A stretch of 64,000 nt of DNA from Paludibacterium purpuratum (GCF_004363805.1 NZ_SNZP01000003.1:62001-126000), one strand, 5' to 3'; positions 1 to 9,084 are shown, counted from the first letter of the stretch. Notes: generated from the sequence alone by a model not told the origin. Program-made: numbers and translations.

Positions 1-257
1 TTACGCCGGAAGAGCAACAGAACAAGTTCGGCTTCCTGCTCGACAACCTGAAATTCGGCGCACCGCCGCATGGCGGTTTGGCCTTCGGCCTCGACCGTTT
101 GGTGACGCTGATGGCCGGTGCCGAGTCGATCCGCGACGTGATCGCCTTCCCCAAGACTCAGCGTGCCCAGTGCCTGTTGACCCAGGCGCCGAACCACGTC
201 GACGACAAGCAACTGCGCGAGCTGAACCTGCGCCTGCGCAAAACCGAAGGCCAATAA
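1..257 (+). CDS. aspS: Aspartyl-tRNA synthetase, C-terminal end (partial)
   Basis: This is the last 84 codons of a class II aspartyl-tRNA synthetase, which charges tRNA-Asp in the cytoplasm. The fragment reads in frame from base 3 to a TAA at 255-257. It carries the class II motif 3 region ([15 protein letters not shown], with the ATP-binding Arg) followed by the AspRS-typical stretch [12 protein letters not shown] and the C-terminal TQAP...LRELNLRL tail. The 5' part lies outside the window. A strong intrinsic terminator follows 30 bases later, so this is the end of its transcript. The motif 3 and [10 protein letters not shown] signature make the assignment firm. Confidence 0.95.
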   Translation, partial: TPEEQQNKFGFLLDNLKFGAPPHGGLAFGLDRLVTLMAGAESIRDVIAFPKTQRAQCLLTQAPNHVDDKQLRELNLRLRKTEGQ

Positions 258-286
258 GCGGGCGGCGCAAGCCTACCCGATCAACA

Positions 287-327
287 ACAGCCCAGAGGCA
301 TCGACGCCTCCGGGCTGTTTGTTTTTG
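287..327 (+). terminator. Rho-independent terminator after aspS
   Basis: A 13-bp stem with one mismatch (287-299 pairing with 306-318) surrounds a short loop and is followed by a T-rich run. It sits 30 bases after the aspS stop codon. Confidence 0.85.
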
Positions 328-617
328 TGCGCTAGCGCCGGTTCATCCTCTTTCGCGGCGAAAAGGGCGTACAGTCAGCCGGCGGATTCCCGAGGAAGGC
401 CTCTCATTTTCTTGTTGCGTCGGTTGTCGCCAGCGCATACAGCTACACTGTGCATGGCCTCGGTGTGTAAGTAGGTAAGAGTATGATTTTCAATGGGCAT
501 TGAGAAAATTAATTACTCCGATATTTATTTACAATTTCCGCTGGCGCCGGGCTTGCGCTATAAATATGCCAACTCCTGGCGCTTGACGCCAAACAGATGC
601 TAAAAAGGAGATCCATG
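328..617 (+). promoter_or_regulatory. Intergenic region upstream of the peroxiredoxin gene
   Basis: About 290 bases without a convincing gene. The right half turns AT-rich. A plausible sigma-70 promoter is TTGAGA (500-505), a 16-base spacer and TATTTA (522-527). A second AT-rich box, TATAAAT, lies at 559-565. The Shine-Dalgarno AAGGAG at 605-610 precedes the peroxiredoxin start. I could not identify an OxyR site by eye. Confidence 0.35.
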
Positions 618-1235
618 ATGGCAGTACTTGTTGGTAAGCAAGCTCCGTTTTTCCATGATGCAGACAAGCGTTTCGCCGCAGTGTTGGGCGATGGCCAGAT
701 CGTCGAAGACTACAACTTCCAAAAATCGACGGCTGGCAAATACGCGGTGGTGTTCTTTTACCCGCTGGACTTCACGTTCGTATGCCCGTCCGAATTGATC
801 GCTTTCGACCATCGCCTAGAAGAATTCAAAAAGCGTAACGTCGAAGTGATCGGGGTTTCGATCGACAGCGAGTTCACCCACAACGCATGGCGTAACACCG
901 CCGTCGAAAAGGGCGGTATCGGCCAAGTGGGCTATACCCTGATCGCCGACGTCAACCATGCACTGGCTCGCGCTTTCGACGTCGAGTCGGATGAAGGCCC
1001 GGCTTTCCGCGGCACCTTCCTGATCGACAAGAGCGGCGTGGTTCGCCATCAGGTCGTCAACGATATGCCGCTGGGGCGCAATATCGACGAAGCCCTGCGT
1101 ATGGTCGATGCCCTGCAGTTCTTTGAAGAAAACGGCGACGTATGCCCGGCAGGTTGGAACAAGGGCAAGAAGGCCATGCAAGCCAGCATTAGCGGTGTGG
1201 CCTCCTACCTGGCGGAAAATGCCGAATCGCTGTAA
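618..1235 (+). CDS. Typical 2-Cys peroxiredoxin (AhpC/TSA family)
   Basis: A cytoplasmic thiol peroxidase that reduces hydrogen peroxide and organic hydroperoxides. The peroxidatic Cys lies in FTFVCPSE (about residue 56) and the resolving Cys in DVCPAGW (about residue 176), both diagnostic of typical 2-Cys enzymes. The length, 205 aa, is normal for the family. Two adjacent ATGs exist (615 and 618). The second gives MAVLVGKQAP and is 7 bases from the AAGGAG Shine-Dalgarno, so I prefer it. The gene is monocistronic, with terminators on both sides. No AhpF or thioredoxin-like reductase partner lies nearby, so the electron donor is unknown from this window. Confidence 0.93.
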   Translation: MAVLVGKQAPFFHDADKRFAAVLGDGQIVEDYNFQKSTAGKYAVVFFYPLDFTFVCPSELIAFDHRLEEFKKRNVEVIGVSIDSEFTHNAWRNTAVEKGGIGQVGYTLIADVNHALARAFDVESDEGPAFRGTFLIDKSGVVRHQVVNDMPLGRNIDEALRMVDALQFFEENGDVCPAGWNKGKKAMQASISGVASYLAENAESL

Positions 1236-1273
1236 ACGACAGTTACAAGACGCCCGTTTCGCAAGAACGGATA

Positions 1274-1306
1274 AAAGCCCGACCGGTTCCCCGGCGGGCT
1301 TTTTTC
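1274..1306 (+). terminator. Rho-independent terminator after the peroxiredoxin gene
   Basis: The stem AAAGCCCG..CCGG / CCGGCGGGCTTT has a four-base loop and is followed by a T tract at 1300-1305, about 40 bases after the stop codon. Confidence 0.88.
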
Positions 1307-1542
1307 TTGTGCGCCCGGTTGGTGGTGCAGCCCCATTGCGTCCTCTCTGCCGATTTCCGATGTCAAAAGGGTATCGGCGATGCACGTTCCGACGGCTTTA
1401 TCGGAAGTGATGGGAAATGGGGTTTGTTTCCTTGAATCATTTGTAATTTATTGTTTAATGTTGGCTGTGCGTGAGCGCATGAATTACGCGTAGCGTACGA
1501 GAACTTGAACAACAGATTGCAAACTCTTTTGAGGATTCTCCG
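1307..1542 (+). promoter_or_regulatory. Intergenic region upstream of the unknown gene at 1543
   Basis: There is no gene here. The right half is AT-rich and holds a possible promoter, TTGAAT (1432-1437), then 17 bases, then TTAATG (1455-1460). A GAGG Shine-Dalgarno (1531-1534) precedes the ATG at 1543. Confidence 0.3.
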
Positions 1543-2091
1543 ATGAGCAATAGTAATGTCAACTCGATGACTTCCCAGGCAAATACGGCGGGCAATACCG
1601 GAAGCGGGAACCACCCGGCGAGGTTCCGATTCAGCAGCGATGTCATGCTGGAATGGGACGAGCGCGGTGCCAATGCCGTGGCCAGCGTCGATAACACGAA
1701 TATCAACGTGGAAGATGTCGATTCAGGCGAAAATCGCTTGCAGTCGCAAGACTGGCAGGAAGTGCCGCTGCTGAGGCTCAATGGGTTTCATGCTGATCAG
1801 GGGGCCGGTGCGATTCGTTTCATGATCGATGCGGAGGGGCAGCCACATTTCGATACCACGAAGGTCGACGAACTGGGGGCGGGCAAATGGGCGGTGGCTA
1901 AGCTTCCCGTGAAGAGTTTCGATGGCAGCAGCGAGTCGCACCTGGAGTTTACGATCATGGGGCCGAGAGAAAGCTGCGCCTGCCCCGCCGTACAACGAGA
2001 CGAGTCGCAGGATGGACTGATGGTCGCGGACAATTCGGGCTATTCGGAGTTGGCTCGCTATCTTGACGCGGGTTCTGCCATCGTCGTGTAA
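1543..2091 (+). CDS. Protein of unknown function, 182 aa
   Basis: I do not recognise this protein. It begins with a polar Asn/Ser/Thr/Gly-rich stretch of about 25 residues and has no signal peptide or membrane segment. The rest is an acidic, probably beta-rich globular region with a Cys-Ala-Cys pair near residue 145 (ESCACP). The gene is real by context: it has a GAGG Shine-Dalgarno 8 bases before the ATG, its own AT-rich promoter region, and a perfect intrinsic terminator 36 bases after the stop. The N-terminal composition resembles secreted proteins exported without an N-terminal signal, but that is only a composition argument. Confidence 0.75.
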   Translation: MSNSNVNSMTSQANTAGNTGSGNHPARFRFSSDVMLEWDERGANAVASVDNTNINVEDVDSGENRLQSQDWQEVPLLRLNGFHADQGAGAIRFMIDAEGQPHFDTTKVDELGAGKWAVAKLPVKSFDGSSESHLEFTIMGPRESCACPAVQRDESQDGLMVADNSGYSELARYLDAGSAIVV

Positions 2092-2126
2092 GCCAGATGC
2101 AAGCGAGGCGTTGTGCACGCCCTTCG

Positions 2127-2155
2127 AAAAGCCAGTCGGATCGACTGGCTTTTTT
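2127..2155 (+). terminator. Rho-independent terminator after the unknown gene
   Basis: A perfect 12-bp stem (2127-2138 with 2142-2153), a 3-base loop and a run of six T. Confidence 0.92.
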
Positions 2156-2204
2156 GTGTCAACTTGTTATGCTTTATGAATATTTTGGCGCCTAGGAGAT
2201 GTCA

Positions 2205-3185
2205 ATGGCCGAGAGCGAACTCAATCCACAACTGGCGGACTGGCTTAACGCATTCAACCAAAAAGTGGCGCAGATGCTCGCCAATGGTTACAAGCCGACA
2301 GCCATTGGCGCGCGCGAAGCGCTAGCCGGTGTGACACGACAGTTGGTCTCGGATGGACCGGCTATCGCCTGGGTCAACGACGACCTTATCGCCGGCCGGG
2401 ATTACGCCGTGCCGGTACGCATCTACCACCCCGCACCTGGCGAGGCCAGGCCGGTGCTGCTGTATCTGCACGGCGGCGGTCATACCGCCGGCAGCGTCAG
2501 CGTCTATGATCCCATCAGCCGGCGCTTGGCCGCTGCCACCGGGCACATTGTCATGGTGCCGGAATACCGCCTGGCGCCGGAAAATCCTTATCCGGCCGCT
2601 GTGCTCGATGCTTACACGGCGGCCAAGGGCGCATTCGCGCTGCTGCAGACGCGGCAACTGACATTTACCCCGCGCTTGGCGTTAGCGGGCGATTCGGCCG
2701 GCGCCGCACTGGCCGCGACACTCTCGGCGCGCCTGCAGTACGAGCCCGATGTGCCGCTCGCGCGGCAAGTGCTGCTCTATCCCTGCCTGGATTACACCAT
2801 GTCGGCGCCATCGATGGATCAAAAGGGCCTGGGCTATTTTCTGACGCGCGCACGCATCGCGTGGTATTTCGAGCAATACTTCCAGCACGGCGAGGATCGC
2901 CGCGCCGTCTCGCCGCTCCATCTGCCTATCGGATCCGGCATGCCCGCCACGTTGATAGTCAGCGCGGGGTTCGATCCGCTGTGCGACGAAGCGACACATT
3001 ATCTACAGCGTCTGCAGACTGCCGGTGTGGCGGTCGAACAGCTGCATCACCCGGACATGCTGCATGCCTTTCTGAACATGGAGCAGTGCGCTAAAGCGGC
3101 TTGCGACCAGACCTACCGCCGCATTGCCGAGTTTCTCGACTTCAAGCCTGCTGGGCGACGGCCTCATCGGGCGGCGCCTGGTTGA
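2205..3185 (+). CDS. Alpha/beta hydrolase, hormone-sensitive-lipase-type esterase
   Basis: A cytoplasmic carboxylesterase of the HSL (bacterial family IV) type, about 326 aa. It carries the oxyanion-hole motif HGGGH near residue 90 and the nucleophile elbow GDSAGAAL near residue 163. A likely catalytic Asp lies in DPLCDEA and a His in the HAFLNM segment near the C-terminus. Two in-frame ATGs occur (2199 and 2205). AGGAG at 2194-2198 abuts the first and is 6 bases from the second, so 2205 is the better start. The last 44 bases overlap tail-to-tail with the convergent MFS gene. The natural substrate cannot be read from the sequence. Confidence 0.88.
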   Translation: MAESELNPQLADWLNAFNQKVAQMLANGYKPTAIGAREALAGVTRQLVSDGPAIAWVNDDLIAGRDYAVPVRIYHPAPGEARPVLLYLHGGGHTAGSVSVYDPISRRLAAATGHIVMVPEYRLAPENPYPAAVLDAYTAAKGAFALLQTRQLTFTPRLALAGDSAGAALAATLSARLQYEPDVPLARQVLLYPCLDYTMSAPSMDQKGLGYFLTRARIAWYFEQYFQHGEDRRAVSPLHLPIGSGMPATLIVSAGFDPLCDEATHYLQRLQTAGVAVEQLHHPDMLHAFLNMEQCAKAACDQTYRRIAEFLDFKPAGRRPHRAAPG

Positions 3186-4386
3186 GGATGATGCGTACCG
3201 GCGTCAGTTGGATCAGTGCGGCCAGGACCGTGGCCAGCGCACAGCCGACCCACAGGGTGGTGCCGCCGGCGGTACCGTAAACCCAAGCGCCCAGCGCCGG
3301 CGCGAACAAGGTGCGGCCAGCCCAGGCCGAGCTATAAAGACCCATGTAACGCCCGCGCAGGCGGCCTTCCGAGCGGCGCATCACCAATAACATAAAGGCC
3401 GGCGAGATCAGCAGCTCCGAGGTGGTCTGCGCGATCACCATCAGGATCGGCCAGATGGGCTGCGGCCCGACCAACAGCAACAAATAGCTCAAGCCGGTCA
3501 GCACCACGCCCCACTGCGCACAGCGGCCGACTCCCCATTGTTCCATGCGACGCGCGATCGGCACCTGCAAAAACACCACCATCAGTCCGTTGATGGTGAA
3601 CAAAATGCCCAACCAGTTCGGGCCGAGATGGTTGTATTCGGCCAGGTACAGTCCGACCACCGAATAGAGCTGGTCGAAGACCGCCGCCGCCACCACCATG
3701 CCGCCTAGCAGCCGCAAGAAGGGCACGTCGCGCCATGGGCTCAGATGCGCCAGGTTTGCCCCGGCGTTTTCGCTATGGCGTTGCTCCAGTACGACCGGTG
3801 TGCGCCGGTAGGCCCAAGCCAGCCAAAGGGCGGCGATGCCGGTGGCGACGCCATTGCTCAAATACACCCACTGATAGCCCAGCGTGGCCAGAAAGCCGCC
3901 GGTGATGCCGCTCATCGCCACGCCGAGGTTCATGGCGATACGCAACATGCCTTGCGCCTGCGCGCGCCGCGCCGGTGGACAGGGCTCAAGTGCCAGCCGT
4001 TGATTGAGTGGGCGAAAAGCGCCGTCGCACAAGCCCGAAACCAGAAGCACCGGTGCGAACAGCCACAACGGAATCGGCATGGACAGCAGGATCATGGAGA
4101 GCGCGGCGCCCGCTAGGAACAGTTTGGACAGAAGCCGGCTGTCGTAGCGATCGGACAGACTGCCGCCGCGATACGCACCGATCAAAACCCCAAAACCGTA
4201 AGCCGATACCATGGTGCCGACCCAGCGGTAGCCGACACCGTAGTTGGCGTGCAAATACAGCGGCAGGAACAGCTTGGCCATGCCGCCCATGTTGTTGGTC
4301 AGCGAACAGACCAGCTGAATGTAGACCGAGCGTGGTAGGCCGCGATACGGCGCCAGTAAGTGTTTGAGGCGGGTGCGCATGCACAT
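3142..4386 (-). CDS. Major facilitator superfamily transporter
   Basis: An inner-membrane secondary transporter of about 414 aa with the spacing of 12 hydrophobic segments. The loop after TM2 has the MFS motif A-like G..SDRYDSR. The central loop is short and the second half carries the related RGRYMGLYSSAWAG. It resembles drug-efflux members of the DHA1/MdtH type, but the substrate is inferred only from general similarity. The start is uncertain: ATG codons at 4386 and 4380 follow a weak AAGAAG Shine-Dalgarno. The 3' end overlaps the esterase gene by 44 bases on the opposite strand, so both C-termini are encoded by the same DNA. Confidence 0.85.
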   Translation of the reverse strand: MCMRTRLKHLLAPYRGLPRSVYIQLVCSLTNNMGGMAKLFLPLYLHANYGVGYRWVGTMVSAYGFGVLIGAYRGGSLSDRYDSRLLSKLFLAGAALSMILLSMPIPLWLFAPVLLVSGLCDGAFRPLNQRLALEPCPPARRAQAQGMLRIAMNLGVAMSGITGGFLATLGYQWVYLSNGVATGIAALWLAWAYRRTPVVLEQRHSENAGANLAHLSPWRDVPFLRLLGGMVVAAAVFDQLYSVVGLYLAEYNHLGPNWLGILFTINGLMVVFLQVPIARRMEQWGVGRCAQWGVVLTGLSYLLLLVGPQPIWPILMVIAQTTSELLISPAFMLLVMRRSEGRLRGRYMGLYSSAWAGRTLFAPALGAWVYGTAGGTTLWVGCALATVLAALIQLTPVRIILNQAPPDEAVAQQA

Positions 4387-4471
4387 TGCTTTCTTCTTGA
4401 GGTGTTCAGAAGGCCCTAAGCAACATTTCTGAACCATTCCAGGCCGATGGGGCCAGCCTGCTTGCGTAATC

Positions 4472-5071
4472 TTAAAGCGGTAAGCGCCGTTTGACGGTCT
4501 GCATCATTTTCGTTTGCGCCGACGCGGCGGGGTGAATGCCGTCCGGCTGGAATTGGCGCAAATCGCCGGCGAAACCAGCCATCAAATCGGGTACATAGGC
4601 CAGTCGCGCCTGCTGGGCCAGTCGGTCGTAAACCGTGTGAAACGCTTGGGTATAGCTTCGACCGTAGTTGGGGGGCAGCTCGATGCCGACGAGCAGTACC
4701 CGGGCATGCGCTTGCCGGCACAACTGCACCATTTGGCGTAGATTGGCCTGCATGGCCGCCAGCGGCAAACCGCGCAGGCCATCGTTGCCGCCGAGCGCAA
4801 TGATGACCCAGTCCGGTCGATTTTCCACCAGAGCGCGCGGCAGACGGGTTAGTCCATCGGCGGTGGTTGCGCCCGACACGCTGGCGTTGACCACCTTGTG
4901 CCGCGGCGCTAAATCGCGGGCGAGCAGCTTGACCCAGCCTTGCTCCACCGTCGGCAGACCGTAACCGGCCGAGAGGCTATCGCCGAGCACCAGAATGGTT
5001 GCGGCTTGCAATCGCGGTGCCAGGCAGCACAGCAGCAGCAACCAGACAAACATATATCGCAGGGAGCGCAT
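4472..5071 (-). CDS. tesA: SGNH/GDSL esterase (thioesterase I / lysophospholipase type)
   Basis: A periplasmic multifunctional esterase of the TesA/arylesterase type, about 199 aa. A signal peptide (basic start, hydrophobic VWLLLLCCLA, then RLQA) precedes the mature enzyme. All four SGNH blocks are visible: GDSLSAGYG (nucleophile Ser), the Gly of NASVSGATT, GGNDGLRG (Asn), and DGIHPAA (catalytic Asp and His). It is divergent from ybbA, and only 10 bases separate this start from the ybbA ATG. The same tesA/ybbA-ybbP order occurs in E. coli. Alternative starts at 5083 and 5053 exist; 5071 gives the best signal peptide length. Confidence 0.9.
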   Translation of the reverse strand: MRSLRYMFVWLLLLCCLAPRLQAATILVLGDSLSAGYGLPTVEQGWVKLLARDLAPRHKVVNASVSGATTADGLTRLPRALVENRPDWVIIALGGNDGLRGLPLAAMQANLRQMVQLCRQAHARVLLVGIELPPNYGRSYTQAFHTVYDRLAQQARLAYVPDLMAGFAGDLRQFQPDGIHPAASAQTKMMQTVKRRLPL

Positions 5072-5081
5072 CCTTACCGCC

Positions 5082-5774
5082 ATGAGTGACGATCCGAAAG
5101 TCAGGGTGTTATCCGCCACACATTTGGCGCGGAACATTCTATTTCAAGGTGAAACGATTTCCATTCTGCATGACATCAGCCTTGATGTATACCATGGCGA
5201 TAGCGTGGCGATCGTCGGCGTGTCCGGTTCGGGCAAATCGACACTGCTGTCGCTGCTGGCAGGGCTGGACTTGCCGACATCGGGTGAAGTCGTGCTGTTC
5301 GGCCAGCCGCTGATGTCGCTGGATGAAGACGGTCGGGCGCTGTTGCGTCGTCGGCAGGTCGGCTTTGTGTTCCAGAGTTTCCAGTTGATGTCGCCGCTGA
5401 CGGCGCTGGAGAACGTCATGCTGCCGCTGGCGCTGGCAGGTGAGACGAATGCCCGGGAGCGGGCGACGGACATGCTGGCGCGGGTCGGGCTCGCGCACCG
5501 CCTGCGCCATTACCCGCGCCATCTGTCCGGTGGGGAGCAACAGCGCGTGGCACTGGCGCGCGCCTTTGTCGGCGGCCCGGCGCTGTTGTTCGCCGACGAA
5601 CCGACCGGCAATCTCGATACCGTTTCCGGTGCCCAGGTGATCGAACTGTTGTTCGAGCTGAATCGCGAGCAAGGTACGGCGCTGGTGCTGGTGACGCACG
5701 ACGCCGATCTGGCCGAGCGTTGCGGCACGGTATACCGCTTGGCGCAGGGCCGATTATCGGCGGAGCGATCATGA
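5082..5774 (+). CDS. ybbA: ABC transporter ATP-binding protein YbbA
   Basis: A 230-aa cytoplasmic ATPase of the LolD/MacB class. It has Walker A GVSGSGKST, Q-loop FQSFQLM, signature LSGGEQQRVALARA, Walker B ALLFADEPTGNLD and the switch His in VTHD. The chosen ATG at 5082 gives MSDDPKV; longer upstream readings run into the divergent tesA gene. The stop overlaps the start of ybbP by four bases (ATGA), so the two are translationally coupled and form one transporter. The family is linked to lipoprotein or envelope substrate handling. The actual substrate is unknown. Confidence 0.92.
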   Translation: MSDDPKVRVLSATHLARNILFQGETISILHDISLDVYHGDSVAIVGVSGSGKSTLLSLLAGLDLPTSGEVVLFGQPLMSLDEDGRALLRRRQVGFVFQSFQLMSPLTALENVMLPLALAGETNARERATDMLARVGLAHRLRHYPRHLSGGEQQRVALARAFVGGPALLFADEPTGNLDTVSGAQVIELLFELNREQGTALVLVTHDADLAERCGTVYRLAQGRLSAERS

Positions 5775-8251
5775 AGCGGCTGGCGGCGGCTTGGCGCTTC
5801 GCCTGGCGCGAATTGCTGTCGGGCGAGTTGACCCTGTTGGCGCTGGCGCTACTGGTGGCTGTTTGCGCCACCAGCAGCGTGGCATTTTTCGCCGACCGCG
5901 TGCGCCAGGGATTGACCCTGCACGCCAACCAATTATTGGCGGCCGATCTTGCCATTGAATCCGATGCGCCGCTGCCGTCGTCATTGGTCCTCTCTGCGCG
6001 TCAAGCCGGTCTGCAGGTCAGCGGTAGCCAGACTTTCCCTTCCATGGTGACCACCGCCGGTGCGGTGGCGCTGGCCAGCTTGCGCGCGGTACCGGACAAC
6101 TACCCGCTGCGAGGCGAGATGCGGGTGCGTCTGGCGGATGGCAAGGTGCGCGTGGGCGCGTGGCGTCCCGCGCCGGGCGACGCCTGGGCCGACAGCCGGT
6201 TGATGGCGCGGCTCGGCATCCGGCTGGGCGACCGTCTGCGGCTTGGCAACCTCAGCCTGCGTCTGAGCGGCGAACTGCTGCGCGAACCGGATGGTGCATT
6301 GGCCGGATACAGTTTTATGCCGCGCCTGTTGTTCAATCAGGCCGATGTGACGGCAACCGGACTCTTGGGGCCGGGTGCCAGAGCCCGCTGGCGCCTGATG
6401 GTCAGTGGGCAGCCGGTTGCGGTCGATGCCTGGCGGCGGGGCGTCGAGGCACGGCTGCCGGCGGGAGCGCGCGTCGAAAGCGTGGAAGACGCCAGGCCCG
6501 AATTGCGTAGCGCCATGACGCGAGCGCGCCGTTTCCTCGGTCTGACCGCCATGTTGACCGCTACCTTGGCCGCGGCGGCCATGATGCTAGCCGTGCGGCG
6601 TTTTCTGGCGCGGCAGTGGCAGCCGGTGGCGGTACTGCGCTGTCTCGGACTGACGGGCACCGAAATTACCGGGTTATTCGCCACGGTGTTGCTGGCCCTG
6701 GCCCTGATCGGCGGAGGGCTCGGCAGTGCACTGGGCTACGGGGTGCAGGCGGCGTTGGCCGGCATCGCTATTCCCGATGCCGGCGAGACGTTGCCGCCGC
6801 CAGCGGTTTGGCTGATTGGGCTTGGCCCCGCCTCGGCGCTCTTGCTATTGATCGGCTTGGCGCTGCCGCCGGTGATGGCGTTGCGCCGTGTGCCGCCATC
6901 GGCCGTCTTGCGGGCCGAGGTGCCGCCAAGGTCGGTGGGGATGGGACTGCCGCCGCTGGCCATCCTGCTGCTGATCGCCTTGTCGTTGTGGCAGATGGAC
7001 GACTGGCGCCTGGCAGGCTGGCTGCTAGCCGGTATGAGCGGCTATTTCCTGGTTGCCGGCGGGGCGGCTTGGTGCCTGGTGCTCGGTTCGCGACGCTTGT
7101 CGCGCGGCGAAGGCGCCATCGGCTGGCGCTTTGGCGTGGCGGCGCTGGCGCGGCGTCCGTGGCTGGCTGTGCTGCAAGTGGTGGCGTTGTCGACGGGGTT
7201 GATGGCGCTGCTGACGCTGACCGTGGTGCGGACCGATCTGCTCGACGCATGGCGCCAGAGCCTGCCGCCCGACGCCCCCAACCAGTTCGTCATCAACCTG
7301 CAGCCGGATCAGGTGCAGGACTTCAATGCGATGTTCGCCGCGGCACGACTGCCGATGCCGGAGATCGCGCCGATTGCACGGGGCCGCTTGCTGGCGATCA
7401 ACGGCCGGCCGGTACAGCCGGCTCAGTACCGCGACGAGCAGGCCCAGCGCTTGGCCGGTCGCGAATTCAATCTGTCCTGGCGGGATGCGCCGCCCGAGGC
7501 TAACCGCCTGGTTGCCGGACAATGGTGGTCGACGGCGGCCGTGGACGAATTTTCGCTGGAGCAGGAGATGGCGCAAGCGATGGGCATCCGCCTGGGCGAC
7601 CTGCTGACTTTCGATGTGGCCGGTACGCAGCTAGTTGGCCGGGTGACCAGCTTGCGCACGGTGGCCTGGAACAGTTTTCGGCTCAATTTCTTTGTATTGG
7701 CGCCGCGCGCCATGCTGGCCAGTCGTGCCACCAGTTTGGTGGCCGCCTTCTACCTGCCGCCGGCGCAACGCGGTTTTGCCGATCGATTGGTGCGGCGCTT
7801 CGCCAATCTGACCGCCGTCGATGTCAGTGATGTGCTGGATCAAGTTCGGGAAGTGATCGACCGGCTGGCTCAGGCGGTCGAGGCGCTGTTCGTGCTGACG
7901 CTGTGCGCCGGCGTGCTGGTGTTGTGGGCGGCGCTGGGGGCGACGCGCGACGAGCGCTTGGCGGATGCGGCATTGATGCGGGCGCTGGGTGCCTCGCGCC
8001 GGCAGCTGCGCACCGTGGTGTTGGCCGAGCTCTTGTGGCTGGGGGGCTTCACCGGCCTGTTGGCCGGTAGCGGCGCCATGCTGCTCGGGGCGTTCGCCGG
8101 CTGGAAACTGCTCGAACTGCCGCTGCGCTGCAACGGTCTGTTGCCGGTCTTGGGGCTGCTATGCGGCATGTTGTTGGTGCCGTTGGCCGGTTGGCCGCTG
8201 CTGCGCCGCGTCGTGCGTCAGACGCCGCTGTCGACTTTGCAGGCGCGTTGA
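5771..8251 (+). CDS. ybbP: FtsX-like ABC transporter permease YbbP
   Basis: The 826-aa membrane partner of YbbA. An N-terminal membrane anchor is followed by a large periplasmic region (about residues 50-240). Then come three membrane segments, a central hydrophobic block, a second extracytoplasmic domain (about 500-690), and a C-terminal FtsX-type bundle. This is the two-FtsX-domain layout of YbbP/LolC-like permeases. The start overlaps the ybbA stop (ATGA), which decides the start codon. Length and architecture match the family (about 800 aa). Confidence 0.9.
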   Translation: MKRLAAAWRFAWRELLSGELTLLALALLVAVCATSSVAFFADRVRQGLTLHANQLLAADLAIESDAPLPSSLVLSARQAGLQVSGSQTFPSMVTTAGAVALASLRAVPDNYPLRGEMRVRLADGKVRVGAWRPAPGDAWADSRLMARLGIRLGDRLRLGNLSLRLSGELLREPDGALAGYSFMPRLLFNQADVTATGLLGPGARARWRLMVSGQPVAVDAWRRGVEARLPAGARVESVEDARPELRSAMTRARRFLGLTAMLTATLAAAAMMLAVRRFLARQWQPVAVLRCLGLTGTEITGLFATVLLALALIGGGLGSALGYGVQAALAGIAIPDAGETLPPPAVWLIGLGPASALLLLIGLALPPVMALRRVPPSAVLRAEVPPRSVGMGLPPLAILLLIALSLWQMDDWRLAGWLLAGMSGYFLVAGGAAWCLVLGSRRLSRGEGAIGWRFGVAALARRPWLAVLQVVALSTGLMALLTLTVVRTDLLDAWRQSLPPDAPNQFVINLQPDQVQDFNAMFAAARLPMPEIAPIARGRLLAINGRPVQPAQYRDEQAQRLAGREFNLSWRDAPPEANRLVAGQWWSTAAVDEFSLEQEMAQAMGIRLGDLLTFDVAGTQLVGRVTSLRTVAWNSFRLNFFVLAPRAMLASRATSLVAAFYLPPAQRGFADRLVRRFANLTAVDVSDVLDQVREVIDRLAQAVEALFVLTLCAGVLVLWAALGATRDERLADAALMRALGASRRQLRTVVLAELLWLGGFTGLLAGSGAMLLGAFAGWKLLELPLRCNGLLPVLGLLCGMLLVPLAGWPLLRRVVRQTPLSTLQAR

Positions 8252-8284
8252 TCTGGCAAACGCGTACACGCACGCATCAGCCGG

Positions 8285-8914
8285 TCAACCGTGCCCCAGT
8301 ATCAGGGCGATCCGGTCGGCACTGGCCAGGCTGAAGCTATCGAGCATGCCCAGCATCTCTTCGCGGTCTGCCGGGGCGGGGCGCGTCGTGGTCAACAACT
8401 CGGCGCTGCCGGCCAATACCAGATTGCTTTGCGAATCCACCACCTGGCCGACCGCCTGCACGCGCCGCAGGTAGTGCGCCATGCTGTCGCCGAGCGTTGC
8501 CAGGTTCAATGCGGTTTCCACGGGTTGCTTGCGTGCGTCGAGCGCCAGCGCCAGCTGCAAACGCATGACATCCGGCGCCGGCGCCTCGGCCACGGTCAGC
8601 CCATGGGCATGCAGGGCTTGAATCATGGCCTGGCGAAAGTGGCGATCCAACGGATTGTCCGGCAGCGCGCGCAGCAGCAGCCAGTCGCCGTTTTCGGATT
8701 GCGTCAGGAAGGATAGCGGTTCGAGCAGAACGCCATGGTAGTGGCTCAGATCCATGTCCGGGCGAACGAAGCCGAAACGTCCGGGGTGCTCCTCCGACAT
8801 GTTGTAGGCGCTAGCCGGCAGTGCGGACAGCGGCTGCATCGTCTCGGCGCCGGCGGAAAGAGACAAGGCCGACCAGGCGACCAATGCGCAGGCCAGTTTG
8901 TAGAAGGCATTCAT
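8285..8914 (-). CDS. Exported protein, DUF3313-like
   Basis: A 209-aa protein with a clear Sec signal peptide (KLACALVAWSALSLSAGA) and no lipobox Cys, so probably periplasmic. The segment DLSHYHGVLLEPLSFLT near residue 55 resembles the start of the DUF3313 (YceB-like) domain, in which a Y-x-x-V-x-x-x-P pattern opens the fold. The remainder is a mixed alpha/beta domain ending in a dimer-like helix. I chose ATG 8914 because it starts directly at the signal peptide; an upstream start would add an implausible hydrophilic leader. The function is unknown. It is monocistronic and convergent with ybbP. Confidence 0.7.
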   Translation of the reverse strand: MNAFYKLACALVAWSALSLSAGAETMQPLSALPASAYNMSEEHPGRFGFVRPDMDLSHYHGVLLEPLSFLTQSENGDWLLLRALPDNPLDRHFRQAMIQALHAHGLTVAEAPAPDVMRLQLALALDARKQPVETALNLATLGDSMAHYLRRVQAVGQVVDSQSNLVLAGSAELLTTTRPAPADREEMLGMLDSFSLASADRIALILGHG

Positions 8915-9084
8915 CAATACGCTCAACTTATGCTTTGGGTCTGAAAGAGACCAAAGTAATACCCAATGGTTCAAAACCTATCTATCTGCATGGTCGGTAG
9001 TTGCCCGCCAGTCTGCTATCATGCACATACTTTTTCTCGCCGGCGCTTGGCCTGCCGGTCGTATTGACTTTGCGGATGTAGTTG

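Noticed and set aside
170-478. A 102-codon frame overlapping the aspS end and the following gap.
   Set aside because: It runs through the aspS terminator, has no ribosome site and has low-quality Arg/Pro-rich composition.
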